From: Erigeron canadensis
Taxonomy: Eukaryota; Streptophyta; Magnoliopsida; Asterales; Asteraceae
Direction of reading: 5' to 3'
Assembly: GCF_010389155.1 (NCBI RefSeq)
Contig: NC_057767.1
Coordinates: 8,415,765 to 8,479,764, forward strand
DNA length: 64,000 nt
Position numbers and translations under genes: made by a program. Below the pieces are notes generated by a model. The model had not been told where the DNA came from. It saw only the letters and a program-made list of their open reading frames with translations, and made no database searches. Shown in pieces: positions 27,701-39,400 of the stretch. Within the stretch, counting starts at the first letter, position 1, and the number at the start of each line of letters is the position of its first letter.

Positions 27701-29026
27701 CCATTTGGTGGGTCAATATTCCACATGGCTTGTACAAAGCGTTCATTCCACATAAACCAGAAAAAATATCCTATTTACTTTTTTATAAGGTGAGCGTAGC
27801 TCCAAAGTGGATATATACCTGAAGAATAATTGTTAAACTATAAGGGAACAAAATCGCTAACCTATATGAACAATGGGAAAATAACGCATTTCTTGGTCAG
27901 CTTCTTTTGGATTGTATATCATTTTAGCATAAGTTTTGCAGCCTATACCATTTTTGGTTGCAGAAGAGTAGGCTGCACAAGAGCAATCGTTCCAGCATAT
28001 TCTCTCGCAGTCGTATGAAGTCATATTATAGCTTTCATCATATTCATACTCATCCACATATATGAATTTATTACGATAATATCTCTTCTCAAAGTAATAA
28101 CCCTTTCTGCATTTCAAGTTTTCACACTCACATTCCGCACAACCAGGTTCATTGATAAAATGGCAAGTAACGTCTAGGTTCAAAGTTGAACTTTTAAGCT
28201 GCCCGTCTGGATACATCCGCAACACAGGACGCCTGATATAGGTTCTTGTTAAATATGTGAATGACTGCTCCGTTTCATTATTAATATAATACAGATGGAC
28301 ATATGGACCAGAAGATTGCATATCTGTTTTTTCAAATTGATATTTCCTCCATGACCCACTCTTCCACCGGAGGTTCCCTCGCCTTAAGATGACTAGTTGG
28401 CCTGTTCCGTTGGGGTCTCCTGATAATGTAAAAGACCCACGTGCAGGTAAATTTTCCCCAGCCCAGGAAGTGAGTGACCATTTGTGCCCGGTCTTGAGAT
28501 TAGTTCCGAGTTTCATCCCAGGTAGAAGCGTGTCAGTTGGGTAATCAAAGCTTTGCCATAAAACCTGCTTAACAGACCCATTTGGATACTTTTCTTGCAG
28601 TACCAAATTTCCAGAATCGAACAGTTTAGCACTTACATTACGTATTGTTACTGGAGTAGGGTTGAAGAGATCGACAACATTACCTCCACTAGTTGAAATG
28701 CTCAGCTTTCCATGGACATCTATCACGAGTTTTCCGTAAGTATCTGTAACAGGATTATTTCTATTTGCTACCCAAACTGCCTTATTTTTGAAGCTACTCA
28801 AACGCGGGTGTTCCTCATTCTGGTACTTTTCATAAAATATCCCCAAATAGGGGCTTATGGTAGTCCCAAAGCTAAAGAACTTCAAACTGAAGACTCTGTT
28901 TGATGAAATCAATTCATCCCAATCTTTAAGTTCTTGACCTTGTTGTAAGGTATCTGTTTCCGAGTGACAAGGATTGCTGAAGAAAAGGCAAGATGTGATG
29001 ATGATGAATATACATCTTTTAAGCAT
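24747..29026 (-). CDS. Gene D: G-type lectin S-receptor-like Ser/Thr kinase, CES101-like
   Basis: Fourth array member, the intact half of the D/E duplicate pair. Exons 27862-29026, 27308-27409, 25969-26153, 25666-25876, 25352-25589, 25129-25279 and 24747-25052 give 785 residues. Exon 1 has a signal peptide, B-lectin domain ([13 protein letters not shown]), S-locus region and PAN-like domain ([19 protein letters not shown]). Exon 2 has a KKKR stop-transfer-like patch and a Val-rich membrane helix. The kinase shows [34 protein letters not shown] and a DUF3403-like C-terminus. Intron 2 is long (1154 bp), while intron 3 is only 92 bp and preserves the empty target site (aaatccatct) of the copia insertion found in E. 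Probably functional; ligand unknown. Confidence 0.88.
27556..27712. repeat. MITE-like inverted repeat in intron 1 of gene D
   Basis: The strings atgtgagaaccatt (left) and aatggttctcacat (right) are exact inverted copies. A second inner pair, cacatatgaacata and tatgttcatatgtg, sits between them. Intron 1 is 452 bp in D but about 125 bp in E, so the insertion is specific to D or was lost from E. Exact ends are uncertain. Confidence 0.5.
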
Positions 29027-29381
29027 TGTTTCAAGTTAAAAGTTGGACATAGAAATGATTCTGGTTATTGGAATTCTTGGATGATTACATTTTTTTTACT
29101 CAAAGTTCTACTGCTGTGTTATGTTAGACATAGTCAAAGTCAATGTTCTACAAATCAAAGTCAATACAGAAATAGACATCCTTTTCATGTTGATTTTATA
29201 AGCGGCTCACATTGATGACCCAAAAATAGGGTCGAGATTATTTCATTATAAGATAAAAAATCAAAGAAGGAACCTTCTCCACCTTTTGGCTTAATTTTCG
29301 CGGTTGTCACCTAAGACATGACACATATCAATAGCTAAGATATATTAACCTATTATTTATTTATTTTTTAAAACGGTAAAT
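29027..29381. promoter_or_regulatory. 5' flank of gene D, truncated by the gypsy LTR
   Basis: About 350 bp upstream of the gene D start codon are nearly identical to the flank of pseudogene E (50731-51085). The similarity ends where the truncated LTR begins. The promoter of D must lie partly here and may continue into LTR sequence. No TATA box can be assigned with confidence. Confidence 0.4.
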
Positions 29382-29756
29382 CTGGTGACTCTCAAAATTT
29401 TGATTATGATGTATATATATATATACTTTACGTTGTTAGTTAAAAACCTATGAACTCACTCAACTCTCGTAGTTGACACTTCTTCTTCTTCATGCTTTTC
29501 AGATTAATGATTTAAGTGCGTAGCTTGGACCGCCCCTTTCGGAACCTAACGCTTGTTTGGTTGAACAAGTATTGCAAACATTTAACCATTTTAATTATGA
29601 ATTTGGTTGTGTAATGGATTTGGACGTCATCTTTAATTTGTAATCTTTTGGATTTTGAATGTCATTTGAAAACTTGTGTTGATGTTTTATATTTAAATCT
29701 TTTATACCATGTCGTTCTTTAGCATCTCGTGTTTCCGCCATAGTCGGGGTGTTACA
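29382..29756 (+). repeat. Truncated 5' LTR of the chromovirus
   Basis: It matches the last 377 bp of the 3' LTR (39989-40365), from ctggtgactctcaaaatttt to ggggtgttaca. The first ~3.5 kb are missing. The left edge abuts the end of the D-block homology. Confidence 0.9.
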
Positions 29757-29762
29757 GAAAAA

Positions 29763-29780
29763 TGGTATCAAGAGCCAAGG
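29763..29780 (+). other. Primer-binding site (initiator Met-tRNA type)
   Basis: tggtatcaagagccaagg starts six bases after the 5' LTR end. It differs from the usual plant tggtatcagagcc by one inserted A. Confidence 0.75.
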
Positions 29781-30421
29781 TTATAGAGAATTTTTGCTAT
29801 AACCTACGTATTTTCAAAATGAGTCGAATATTTCTTAAACAATTAAGTTGATCATAAAGTATTCTTGTTTTACTTATGCATAGCCTGATGAACTATGCCT
29901 AATTAAAAATTTAATATGGAATGATCGAAATGGTCGTTTAAGGAATATTCAAAAAGGAGTCTTTTGAAAATAAAGCTTTAAAACGATTCTTGGTGCAAAA
30001 GATACATAACCAAATCCAATGTTTGCATTACTTATTAGAACCCTTAGTTAATACCCCCACTGGGCTAGCATTACTTTGCCTATTTAGACATAATGCACAA
30101 GTTAAATTCTAGTCATTTCGTTGATTCTAAATGGTCGTGTGAGTCATGAGTGTCGAGTTGGTCGTTGATAGTCTCACTAATTATTGTTGGGTACGTCGGT
30201 GGTGGATGTTCATAACGTTGTTCGGTTGTCAAGCTTGTGAGTCGTAGGTCGAACTGGTTGGTTGTTGTCAAATGATTAAGGTCGTCTCGTGGTCCGTCAA
30301 GTCGTCTTGCTGTCCGCAAATGGTCACATGGGTCGTCAATGGTCAAGTCGGTTGTAAATGGTCGTCTAAGCGTCAAGTGGAGTCGTCATCTTATGCTTTA
30401 TGTGACTTGTGTAGGAATATC

Positions 30422-31108
30422 ATGTCGCAAAGGAGTGAAGCCTCAAGAAACTCCAATCAAGTAAGGGATATTTATGCATTCGTGGACATGGTCAGGGAGA
30501 GGCGACAAGAACAAGAAGAAATAGAGGAGACGGAGCCCACGATGGACTCCCAACAGCCCCCACAACGAGAGGAGGAGGAGGAGTCCGAGCCCACGGAAGA
30601 CCCATCAAATGGCGGTGGTGCTAGAAGCGTTGCTTCTAGCCAACCGGTACGTCGTTTGCCTACTCCAACATGGCCACCATCAGCCCCTAGAGTTCCCACA
30701 CCGCCGAGACAAAATGCCGCCATGAATGTAAGCGATGGACGCTTCCCAGCTCACGACCCATACTTCCATCCGCGCCTCCCCCGCGATCATCCTTATCACC
30801 TTGGGCCAAGACTAGGAGAAAACCCCCATCGTCCCGTCTATGGAATACCCCCTCCACCTCCCATGGGTATGACTCGGGAGGAAAGGGAACGAGTGTGGGA
30901 CATAGCCGATGGACTAAGGGATGCCCGAGTGAGGGTTCGACATCAAGAAGTCATGATGGAAAGAACCTTGGGAGCAATGAGGCGAATGGGAGAAGATACC
31001 GACATGGTAATAGATGGAGTGCGCCGGATTTATGAAGTGATATTCATAATGGGATGTATTCTTGCAGCGGTGTGTTCAATTGTGGTAGTTCTTGTGCTTA
31101 GGAAATGA
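30422..31108 (+). CDS. Extra retrotransposon ORF upstream of gag with C-terminal membrane anchor
   Basis: A 228-residue frame lies between the primer-binding site and gag. I do not recognise a family. From the ATG at 30422 the protein starts MSQRSEASRN. An acidic Glu/Gln/Pro-rich region follows (~30-65), then a Pro-rich region (~78-150 with a PPPPP run), a charged likely helical segment (~150-200, TREERERVWDIADGLRD), and a hydrophobic run of about 20 residues ending in Leu-Arg-Lys at the very C-terminus. That layout is of a tail-anchored or type II membrane protein. An upstream in-frame ATG at 30272 would add 50 residues of low-quality sequence. It lies in the same frame as gag but is separated by stops and 680 bp. 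Function unknown; an intact frame this long in an aging element suggests past selection. Confidence 0.6.
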   Translation: MSQRSEASRNSNQVRDIYAFVDMVRERRQEQEEIEETEPTMDSQQPPQREEEEESEPTEDPSNGGGARSVASSQPVRRLPTPTWPPSAPRVPTPPRQNAAMNVSDGRFPAHDPYFHPRLPRDHPYHLGPRLGENPHRPVYGIPPPPPMGMTREERERVWDIADGLRDARVRVRHQEVMMERTLGAMRRMGEDTDMVIDGVRRIYEVIFIMGCILAAVCSIVVVLVLRK

Positions 31109-31789
31109 CCCTAAGAATGTTTTGTTCATGAACTTATTCGGTAGACAATTATTTGTACTTTGTTGTGATTTCCTTGAACTTGTTGTGATTGTGTGACTAT
31201 GATCACTTGTTTGTGGGCTTATGGAAATTTTGTAAACTGATATTGGATCATTGGAATGGAAGCTTGATGCCTTTTTGCTTTTATATGATGTGTTAATCTA
31301 TATGTGTTATGGTTATACTTGTTACAAAGTGAAAAGTTACAGCAGGAAATCAGTTCTGACCACTTTTGGTAAAACGGCCATATCTGGAGTTCTATTTGGT
31401 CTTTTGACCTGATTCCAATTGGAGATGAAACCTAACTCATGGGGCTACATTTTATATTTTATGAGTTTTTCCCAGTTCGTCCATCTAGGGTTACATTTTC
31501 GAGCTCCAAGTTCGTATACAGATTCTGGAAAAATCTGTCAAAAGGCCCAAAAACAAGATTGACATACTTTAAGCTTACCCAACCACTTGTAATTCATAAT
31601 GATAAGTAGGTTGTGAGTAAAGGAAGGAAAATGAATTTAGAAATATATAGGTATACCTATGCATACAAACGTGGCCTTATTACACTAAGTAACCTAAACG
31701 AACACGTGTGAGATCGAAAGTTGTGAGTCGGGTCCATGTCACATAATCCTTTATACAAATGACTAAACTATGTTCTCCTTTGTAGAGAC
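31109..31789 (+). other. Spacer between the extra ORF and gag
   Basis: These 680 bp contain no long frame. It could be an untranslated leader or contain an intron used to express gag. No unambiguous splice pair can be chosen by eye. Confidence 0.4.
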
Positions 31790-34700
31790 ATGGCACCACG
31801 AAGGACCGTTGAAGAAACAAGCGCTGAGGCTAGACGTCAAGAGGAAGAAGCTCAACGAAGGGCTAAGTTGGCGACTCTCATATCTCAACAAATCAATGCT
31901 GCCATGCCAAACATTGCCACTCAAATCGCTGAGAACGTGACTGCTACCATCAACTTGGCAAGAAGGCAAGAAGGTGGAGGAAACGCCACTGACCGAAATG
32001 CTTACAAGACTTTTACGTCTTGCAACCCCAAAGAGTTCTATGGGACGGAGGGTCCCGTTGGGTTACTTACTTGGTTTCAAAGCATGGAGGTTGTCCTAAA
32101 CATCATTGATTGTGCGCCAGCCGACCGCGCCAAGTTTGCGGCAAGTAAGCTCCAAGGGAGGGGACTCACATGGTGGAACCTCCAAGTCACCACGAGGGGT
32201 GCCGCCACGATGAATGCTTTGACCTGGGAGCAGCTCAAAGAGGAATTGAAAAGGGAGTATTGCCCTAGACCTGCCGTCCAAAAGTTAGAAATTGAGTTTT
32301 GGAACCATGCCATGAAAGGAATGGAGTTAGAGACATATGCGATTCGTTTTCACGAGTTGTGTGTGCTGGTACCTGATATGGTGACTACTGAGGCCAAGAA
32401 AGTTGAGAGGTACATTTACGGATTGGTACCGGAAGTAAGATTGATGGTCACGGCAGCAAACCCCACCACACTGGAAGAAGCAATAAGTTTGTCAACAAGA
32501 TTGGTTAATGACTTGGTTAGGACAGGGAAATACTCGCGAGGTGAGTCAAGTTCAAGGCAAGGAGGAGGAAGCCGATTTGGTGATCGTAAGGGGAATGGGC
32601 CTGATAAAAGGCAAAAGATTGTAAGGAATTATGGAATCACCGATGGTGCGGCACAAAGATGTAACCGATGTGGCAACACCCATCAGGGGGAATTTAGGCA
32701 ATGCTCGATTTGCCGCTCATTTGGACACCTTGCTGCCACTTGCCGTAGAGGAACAAGAGTTGGAGGAAACCGGGGAACTTGTCATGAATGTGGAAGCACG
32801 GAGCATTGGAGGAATGCTTGTCCTAGGTTGGGACGAGCTCAAGGCAATCGAGGGAATGGAAATGGAAACCGTGGCAACTATAGGAATGTTGGAAATCGTG
32901 GGAACCAAGCGAACCGAGGCAATAATGGGAATCAAGTGAACCGAGGTAATGGAGGAAATCAAGCAAACAATGGGAATCAAGGAATCAATGCCAACCAGAA
33001 TCGTGGGAATCAAGGAGGGCAAGCTAGAGGTCGCGTGTATGCGATGGGTGCGAATGAGGCACGTGATGACCCAAATGTCATCGTAGGTACGTTTCCATTA
33101 AATAATGTTTATGCCTCTATGCTATTTGATTCTGGAGCCGAAAGAAGTTTTATTTCTTTTGAATTTAAGGAAATGATTGGTAAGAAAACTAGTGAGCTTG
33201 ATGAAACTTACTATATCGAATATGCTAATGGAAACGAGTATAGGACTAAGGAAATTATTTTTGATTGTATGTTAACTTTAGACGAGAAAGATTATAGTAT
33301 AGACTTGATTCCCATTGAGATAGGAAGTTTTGATGTGATAATAGGAATGGATTGGTTGTCTAAGATGCGTGCTGAAATACTTTGCCATGAAAAGGTCATT
33401 AAAATTCCCTTAGATAATGATGAGGTGCTTATAATACAAGGCCATAGGACGGGAATCCAACCCAAGATAGTGTCATCTATGAAAGTAAGGAAATATTTAC
33501 GTAAAGAATATCTCACATACTTGGCACAAGTAGTGGATAAGCAAGTAAAAAGTAAGGATCCCCATAAGGTCATGGTGGTTAGGGACTTTCTAGATGTGTT
33601 CCCTGACGAACTGCCTGGACTTCCACCCACGAGGCAGGTGGAGTTTACAATTGATTTAGTTCCCGGGGCAGCCCCCGTAGCTAAAGCACCGTACAGGTTA
33701 GCGCCCTCCGAAATGCGAGAACTTTCTGAGCAATTGCAAGAATTGCTTGATAAAGGTTTAATCCAACCTAGTTCTTCGCCATGGGGTGCTCCAATTCTTT
33801 TTGTCAAAAAGAAGGATGGATCTCTGAGGATGTGCATAGACTATAGGGAGTTGAATAAGCTGACGATCAAGAATAGGTATCCGCTGCCACGAATAGACGA
33901 TTTGTTCGATCAACTTCAAGAAGCGTCACATTTCTCAAAAATCGATCTTAGGTCCGGCTATCATCAGTTGAGGGTACGAGAAGAAGATGTACCTAAAACG
34001 GCTTTTAGAACGCGCTATGGGCATTACGAGTTTCTGGTGATGCCATTTGGTCTCACAAATGCGCCTGCTGTTTTCATGGATCTAATGAACCGAATTTGTA
34101 GGCCATACTTGGACAAATTCGTCATAGTATTCATTGACGATATTTTGATATATTCTCGTAGTAAGGATGAACATGAGAAGCATTTAAGAATAATATTGCA
34201 ATTACTTAGAGACGAGAAGTTGTATGCTAAGTTCTCTAAGTGTGAATTTTGGCTCCGCCAAGTTCAATTCCTTGGACACCTTGTAGACGAAGAAGGAATT
34301 CATGTCGATCCGTCTAAGATAGAGGCGATTAAGAAGTGGGAGGCACCAAGGACGCCAACGGAAGTGCGTAGCTTCCTAGGATTGGCAGGTTATTATCGAA
34401 GATTCATCCAAGGATTCTCTAAAATTGCGGTACCTCTGACCCAATTGACCCAAAAATCAAGAGAATTCATATGGGGTGAAGAACAAGAGCAAGCGTTCCA
34501 AACGCTTAAGAATATGTTGTGTGAAGCACCCATACTAGCGTTGCCGGATGGAATGGAAGGATTTGTAGTATATTGTGATGCGTCGAATAAAGGACTTGGA
34601 TGCGTGCTTATGCAAAGAGACAAGGTCATTGCCTACGCGTCTAGACAATTGAAGCCACATGAGAAAAATTATTCGACACACGATCTGGAGTTAGGAGCCG

Positions 34701-35338
34701 TGGTATTCGCCTTGAAGATATGGCGACATTATCTCTATGGCACTAAGTGCACCATATTCACCGACCACAAAAGCTTGCAACACATCTTTGATCAAAAGAT
34801 GTTGAATATGAGGCAAAGGAGATGGATGGAGCTGCTAAATGACTATGAATGTGAAATCAAGTACCATCCGGGGAAGGCAAACGTCGTTGCCGATGCACTC
34901 AGTAGGAAGGTGAATACTAAGGTGCCAAGGGCAAGAATCGGCCACTTACAAGTGAGAATGTCTCTGAGAGATCGTTTCTTAGAAGACCAAGCAAAGGCCT
35001 TTGAAGGGAAGAACATTAAGGATGAAGCATTGTGCGGTATGGAAATGAGGTTTGACAAGGATGATGAAGGAATCTTATACTTCAAAGGAAGAGCTGGGGT
35101 ACTAAAGGTAAATGGTTTAAGGGATGTACTTATGAATGAGGCTCACAATACGAAATATTCAATTCATCCAGGCGCGGATAAGATATATCAAGGCCTAAGA
35201 AGGGATTTTTGGTGGCCTGGAATGAAAGGAGACGTAGCCCGATATGTGAGCCGATGCATGACTTGTGCGATGGTCAAAGCTGAGCACCAAAAGCCATCTG
35301 GTCTTTTAAAGCAGCCAGAGATTCCCGAATGGAAGTGA
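31790..35338 (+). CDS. Chromovirus gag-pol, part 1: Gag, protease, RT, RNase H, integrase N-terminus
   Basis: A 1182-residue open frame ending at a TGA. Gag: retrotrans_gag core (~60-240, with [10 protein letters not shown] and WWNLQV), two canonical C-x2-C-x4-H-x4-C zinc knuckles ([28 protein letters not shown]) and a partial one before them, then a Gly/Asn/Arg-rich low-complexity stretch. Aspartic protease: active site DSGAERSF at ~447. Reverse transcriptase: [11 protein letters not shown] and FIDD (~781-784). RNase [11 protein letters not shown] (~928) and TDHKSL. Integrase HHCC region: WWPGMKGDV and CMTC near 1150. The frame stops at 35336-35338, where related elements normally continue through a Trp codon into the catalytic core, so the full polyprotein would need readthrough or reversion. 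The ATG at 31790 fits the Gag start. Confidence 0.85.
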   Translation: MAPRRTVEETSAEARRQEEEAQRRAKLATLISQQINAAMPNIATQIAENVTATINLARRQEGGGNATDRNAYKTFTSCNPKEFYGTEGPVGLLTWFQSMEVVLNIIDCAPADRAKFAASKLQGRGLTWWNLQVTTRGAATMNALTWEQLKEELKREYCPRPAVQKLEIEFWNHAMKGMELETYAIRFHELCVLVPDMVTTEAKKVERYIYGLVPEVRLMVTAANPTTLEEAISLSTRLVNDLVRTGKYSRGESSSRQGGGSRFGDRKGNGPDKRQKIVRNYGITDGAAQRCNRCGNTHQGEFRQCSICRSFGHLAATCRRGTRVGGNRGTCHECGSTEHWRNACPRLGRAQGNRGNGNGNRGNYRNVGNRGNQANRGNNGNQVNRGNGGNQANNGNQGINANQNRGNQGGQARGRVYAMGANEARDDPNVIVGTFPLNNVYASMLFDSGAERSFISFEFKEMIGKKTSELDETYYIEYANGNEYRTKEIIFDCMLTLDEKDYSIDLIPIEIGSFDVIIGMDWLSKMRAEILCHEKVIKIPLDNDEVLIIQGHRTGIQPKIVSSMKVRKYLRKEYLTYLAQVVDKQVKSKDPHKVMVVRDFLDVFPDELPGLPPTRQVEFTIDLVPGAAPVAKAPYRLAPSEMRELSEQLQELLDKGLIQPSSSPWGAPILFVKKKDGSLRMCIDYRELNKLTIKNRYPLPRIDDLFDQLQEASHFSKIDLRSGYHQLRVREEDVPKTAFRTRYGHYEFLVMPFGLTNAPAVFMDLMNRICRPYLDKFVIVFIDDILIYSRSKDEHEKHLRIILQLLRDEKLYAKFSKCEFWLRQVQFLGHLVDEEGIHVDPSKIEAIKKWEAPRTPTEVRSFLGLAGYYRRFIQGFSKIAVPLTQLTQKSREFIWGEEQEQAFQTLKNMLCEAPILALPDGMEGFVVYCDASNKGLGCVLMQRDKVIAYASRQLKPHEKNYSTHDLELGAVVFALKIWRHYLYGTKCTIFTDHKSLQHIFDQKMLNMRQRRWMELLNDYECEIKYHPGKANVVADALSRKVNTKVPRARIGHLQVRMSLRDRFLEDQAKAFEGKNIKDEALCGMEMRFDKDDEGILYFKGRAGVLKVNGLRDVLMNEAHNTKYSIHPGADKIYQGLRRDFWWPGMKGDVARYVSRCMTCAMVKAEHQKPSGLLKQPEIPEWK

Positions 35339-36439
35339 GAGCAAATAGCAATGGACCTAGTGACAAAATTACCTCGAACAAAGAAATGTCATGATGCTAT
35401 ATGGGTGATTGTTGATCGTCTTACGAAATCAGCCCATTTCATTCCCATCAAAGAAGATTGGAACACCGAGCGTTTAGCTCGCTTGTACGTCGAGAAGATT
35501 GTAACACTACATGGCGTGCCTTTGTCCATAATATCCGATCGGGATGGTAGATTCACCTCACGTTTTTGGGGTCACGTGCAAGAGGCAATGGGCACAACAC
35601 TAGCATTAAGCACGGCTTACCACCCTCAAACGGATGGACAAAGTGAGCGAACAATACAAACGTTGGAGGATATGTTAAGAGCATGTGCATTAGAATTTAG
35701 TGGAAGTTGGGTTGAGCACTTGCCTTATGCTGAATTTACATACAATAACAGCTATCACTCTAGCATACAATGTGCACCGTTTGAAGCTTTGTATGGACGC
35801 AAGTGTAGATCTCCTATGTGTTGGATAGAGACGGGCGAAAGGAGTCTAGCTACCGTTGATTTTGTCCAAGAAACAACGGATAAGGTAGCTATCATTAAAG
35901 AAAAGTTTAAAGCCGCCAGAGATCGGCAAAAGAGTTATGCGGATCAAAGAAGGAAGCCCCTAGAATTTGAAGTTGGCAACAAAGTGCTCCTAAAGGTGTC
36001 GCCATGGAAAGGAACCGTGAGATTTGGTAAGAGAGGAAAGTTGAGTCCTCGATACATTGGGCCATTTGAAATTGTGGCTAGGATAGGCCCCGTGGCCTAT
36101 AAGTTGAAGTTACCCCAAGAATTGGGAGATGTCCATGACACTTTCCATGTGTCAAATTTGAAGAAATGCGTGGCGGATGATTCGAAAGTAGTTCCACTCG
36201 AGGAACTACGAGTGGAAGATAAGCTCCAATTTCGCGAGGAGCCAATAGAAGTTCTTGACCGCGATGAGAAGCGCCTTAAGAGAAGCAAAATCCCTATCGT
36301 TAAGGTTAGATGGGATACGAAACGCGGACCCGAATTTACATGGGAACGTGAGGACTTCATACGTGAGAAATATCCACACTTACTCCCTAAGCAAACTCAA
36401 ATTCCGGGACGGAATTCTTCTAAGGGGGTAAGGATGTAA
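35339..36439 (+). CDS. Chromovirus pol, part 2: integrase core and chromodomain
   Basis: It continues in the same frame immediately after the TGA. First catalytic Asp in MDLVTKLPRT, second in SDRDGRFTSRFW, Glu in TDGQSERTIQTLED, so the D-D-E triad is present. A GNKVLLKVSPWKGTVRFGKR segment follows, which is the usual C-terminal integrase module, then a chromodomain-like end (KIPIVKVRWD...GPEFTWERED). An internal ATG at 35351 could start a separate 362-residue product, but normal expression would be as part of the polyprotein. The chromodomain probably directed insertion to heterochromatin. Confidence 0.8.
   Translation, partial: EQIAMDLVTKLPRTKKCHDAIWVIVDRLTKSAHFIPIKEDWNTERLARLYVEKIVTLHGVPLSIISDRDGRFTSRFWGHVQEAMGTTLALSTAYHPQTDGQSERTIQTLEDMLRACALEFSGSWVEHLPYAEFTYNNSYHSSIQCAPFEALYGRKCRSPMCWIETGERSLATVDFVQETTDKVAIIKEKFKAARDRQKSYADQRRKPLEFEVGNKVLLKVSPWKGTVRFGKRGKLSPRYIGPFEIVARIGPVAYKLKLPQELGDVHDTFHVSNLKKCVADDSKVVPLEELRVEDKLQFREEPIEVLDRDEKRLKRSKIPIVKVRWDTKRGPEFTWEREDFIREKYPHLLPKQTQIPGRNSSKGVRM
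36419..36434 (+). other. Polypurine tract
   Basis: Purine-rich tctaagggggtaagga directly precedes the 3' LTR start tgtaacaaccg, as required for plus-strand priming. It overlaps the 3' end of pol. Confidence 0.8.
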
Positions 36440-39400
36440 CAACCGTACTTTTTAATATTATATATGTGCTAGTTAGGTTGTCTACGTTCCCGCAAGCCAT
36501 AGTTATACTTGAAGCTAGTAGGTAATGCCCCAAATTAGTAATCTAAATCTAATGATATGTATAAGAATTTCCTAATGAAAATACCTCGGAACAAAAATTT
36601 TTAGAGGTGATCAATCGATACGATAATAATAACTTAAGACTCCCAAATTGAGATACCAATCAAAATTCCTATGGAATGCCCAACAAATCAAAAATAAAGC
36701 CAAATCAAGAGGATATGATCATGATAAATAAAATTTTCAACTAAAAATATAATTGGAAGTATTATGTACGTAAAAACGTCGAAAACTTAATAAGTAAGCA
36801 TATAAGCTTAAAAATTAATACAAATTTACAACCAATGACCTATGTAACCAACTAAAAATACAAAAATATATCCATACACATAAATATACATGACTTATAC
36901 ACATATGTACATATTCCTAACTAAAACAACCAAATACTTACATTTAACTAACTAAACACTTACAAAACAAATACAAATTTACATACACTTACACTTATAC
37001 TTATACAACAATTTTTATAAAAATAAAAAGCCAAAAACCCTTCATTTCCCCCCTTGATGCCGGCCCCCCTTACCCCTCTCACACTCCATTTTGAATTCAC
37101 ATAACACTCATTTCTCACTCTTGAAACTCACACAAAACACACTCCTCACATTTTACACACACTAGTCATTATTCACTCTCCAAAAACTCTTCTCCCTCTC
37201 TCTTTGTCCCTCTCATTTCGGCCAGCCCTAGAGCAAAAGAAAAACAAAGTAAAACTCATCTAAACACTTGTTAATAATAAGGGTTTAGGATAGGTTAAGC
37301 AAGGGTTTGATTAAGCTAAGGATTAAGGGTCATATTAAGGTTGATACAAGGGTTATTTGGAGCTTCTTGGGTCACGAATTTTCTGCCATATTTCCTCTTC
37401 AAAAAGTGTTCTTCAAGGGTATATATCTTCATCTCTTTATTAGATTAATCTTATTCTTGTTCATGTTAAAAAGGTTTTATCAAAAGTCCATGTTTTCTTT
37501 TGAATATACACTTGATGAGGGCAAAGTTGATAGGATCTTTCTTTCCATGCTCATGCATGTTAAATCCATGAAGAAAGATCCAAGGATTCAACTAGTTAAA
37601 GACCCAAAAGTGTAGTTATATATTATATAGCTTTTGATATGATTTTTCCTTTGAAAGATGGTTATATTCATACATATTATGAAGGTAATATTTCTGGAAA
37701 TATTTATAAAATATAGATTTTATTGATAAAGTGTTGGATCTATGAAAGTTAGCATCAAAAGGTGGATATGTGTTGATTAGTTGTAAAGTAACTTTTTATA
37801 AAAAGATGAACATATTTTATATAATATTATGTATATATTTCTGGAAAATTTCATAAAAATACATTTTTTATGTTGATGGATTTTGTTGGATAAAGATTTG
37901 TTGTTAAAAATGATGAGATGATTACATGCATGCTAGATTTAAGAAAGTTGGATTGTTGTTTGGATTATGAGATGAAGCTAGGCTTGTCATAAGTGAAAAA
38001 TGTGTTAATATCAAGGTTAATATTCTGGAAAAATTATGGTAATGACAAAAATATGATTATGGAACCAAACAAGGGAAAATAGGCTTGAAATCGAAATCCG
38101 AAAGCTTGTTAAAATGCATTTTGAGCACACACATGCACCATAACTTTATGACCCTGAAAATGTGATGAACATACTGGAAATATGACATATTAAAAGTATA
38201 AAACTCAAGTCATTTGATGCATGGCAAGAATAAGCTCAAAAATCGTCTTTTCGGGTCAGATAATCACTAACCGAAAGCACTAAATTGCACATATCACACC
38301 ACCACCACCATCACGAATTGAACCACCAAAATATGATGAACTTACTGTGAATGTTGAATTTAGGATGAAAATCCATTTTGAAGTACCTTAATAGCCTAAG
38401 AAATGAGGCTAAAATCACTATTTCGGTAAACGGTTTTCAATTATAAAATCCTCAATTTAAGCAAGACACAAGAGAGATTGAATTGATATGAATTTGTGTT
38501 GATATAAGTTTCCAAAAAGGCCTGGAATTTTTGGACTAAAACTCTTGTGGTGATTTGTAAGAATTTCTATGATTTAATGAATTAAAATGGTAATTAAAAG
38601 ATATATAAATTAATTTATAAATTATATAAACCATGAATCTGATCAAGCCACTTAATCAATGATAAAGGTGACCAAAAACTACTGGGGAAAAATAACTACA
38701 AGCAAGGGAACAAGAACTATACAATTTAAAAGTAAATTATTATGTAAAAGTCACTAATTAATCATTATTATTAAATAAATAGAAATAAGGCACAAATAAA
38801 TATAAGAATCACAATGTTACAAATAAAAAGGCTTGAAAATCAGTAGATAATCCATCTATAATTATCTATGAATTTTATAGATAATTTAAGGACTTAAAAA
38901 TAATTATAAGGAATTATTTGATTAATAAACCAATAAAATAAGTAAATAATGAATTTAATAATATTAAATTAAATAAATAATTATAAATCAGTAAGATATA
39001 TCAATATTAATATTATGAGAACACAAATGTCAAATATGGTTATTGAACAAAGTATGCGACGGAAAATATATATAAAACAAAGTTAAATTACCGAAATTCC
39101 AATAACCGAACAAAAATCGTATGAATGACCTTTACTACCAAATGTCTTCCAACAAAATGAGGTGAACAACATAATGTACTTGAATTCCATAATTTAAACA
39201 ACAACCAAAGTTGGGCAAGTCTACTAGCATACATCTCATGATCTAGTTTACTAGTCATGCGACACACACTTACGTTGTGCATATTTCGAATACCATGGTT
39301 TAGGCTTGCTTGAGGAAAGACACCACTAGCCGGAGATCTCACTTGTGATCAGCCCTCTTTTACTCTCAATTCAAGTGAGTCATAGCCCCCTTTCAAACTA

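Larger units (their letters stand above)
24195..29385 (-). repeat. Segmental duplication, copy 1 (contains gene D)
   Basis: This block matches 40366-51085 in order and orientation, including gene D against pseudogene E, both introns and flanks, and the 3' flank (from ataaacccttaggg) and 5' flank (to taaaacggtaaat). It lacks the copia and LINE insertions of copy 2 and carries a MITE-like insertion in intron 1 that copy 2 lacks. Confidence 0.9.

Noticed and set aside
30272..30421. N-terminal extension of the extra ORF from an upstream ATG
   Set aside because: The added 50 residues come from GTCGT-rich repetitive sequence, whereas composition becomes protein-like at the ATG at 30422.
35336..35338. 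Programmed TGA readthrough in pol
   Set aside because: No recognised readthrough context follows, and a single Trp-to-stop mutation is simpler.
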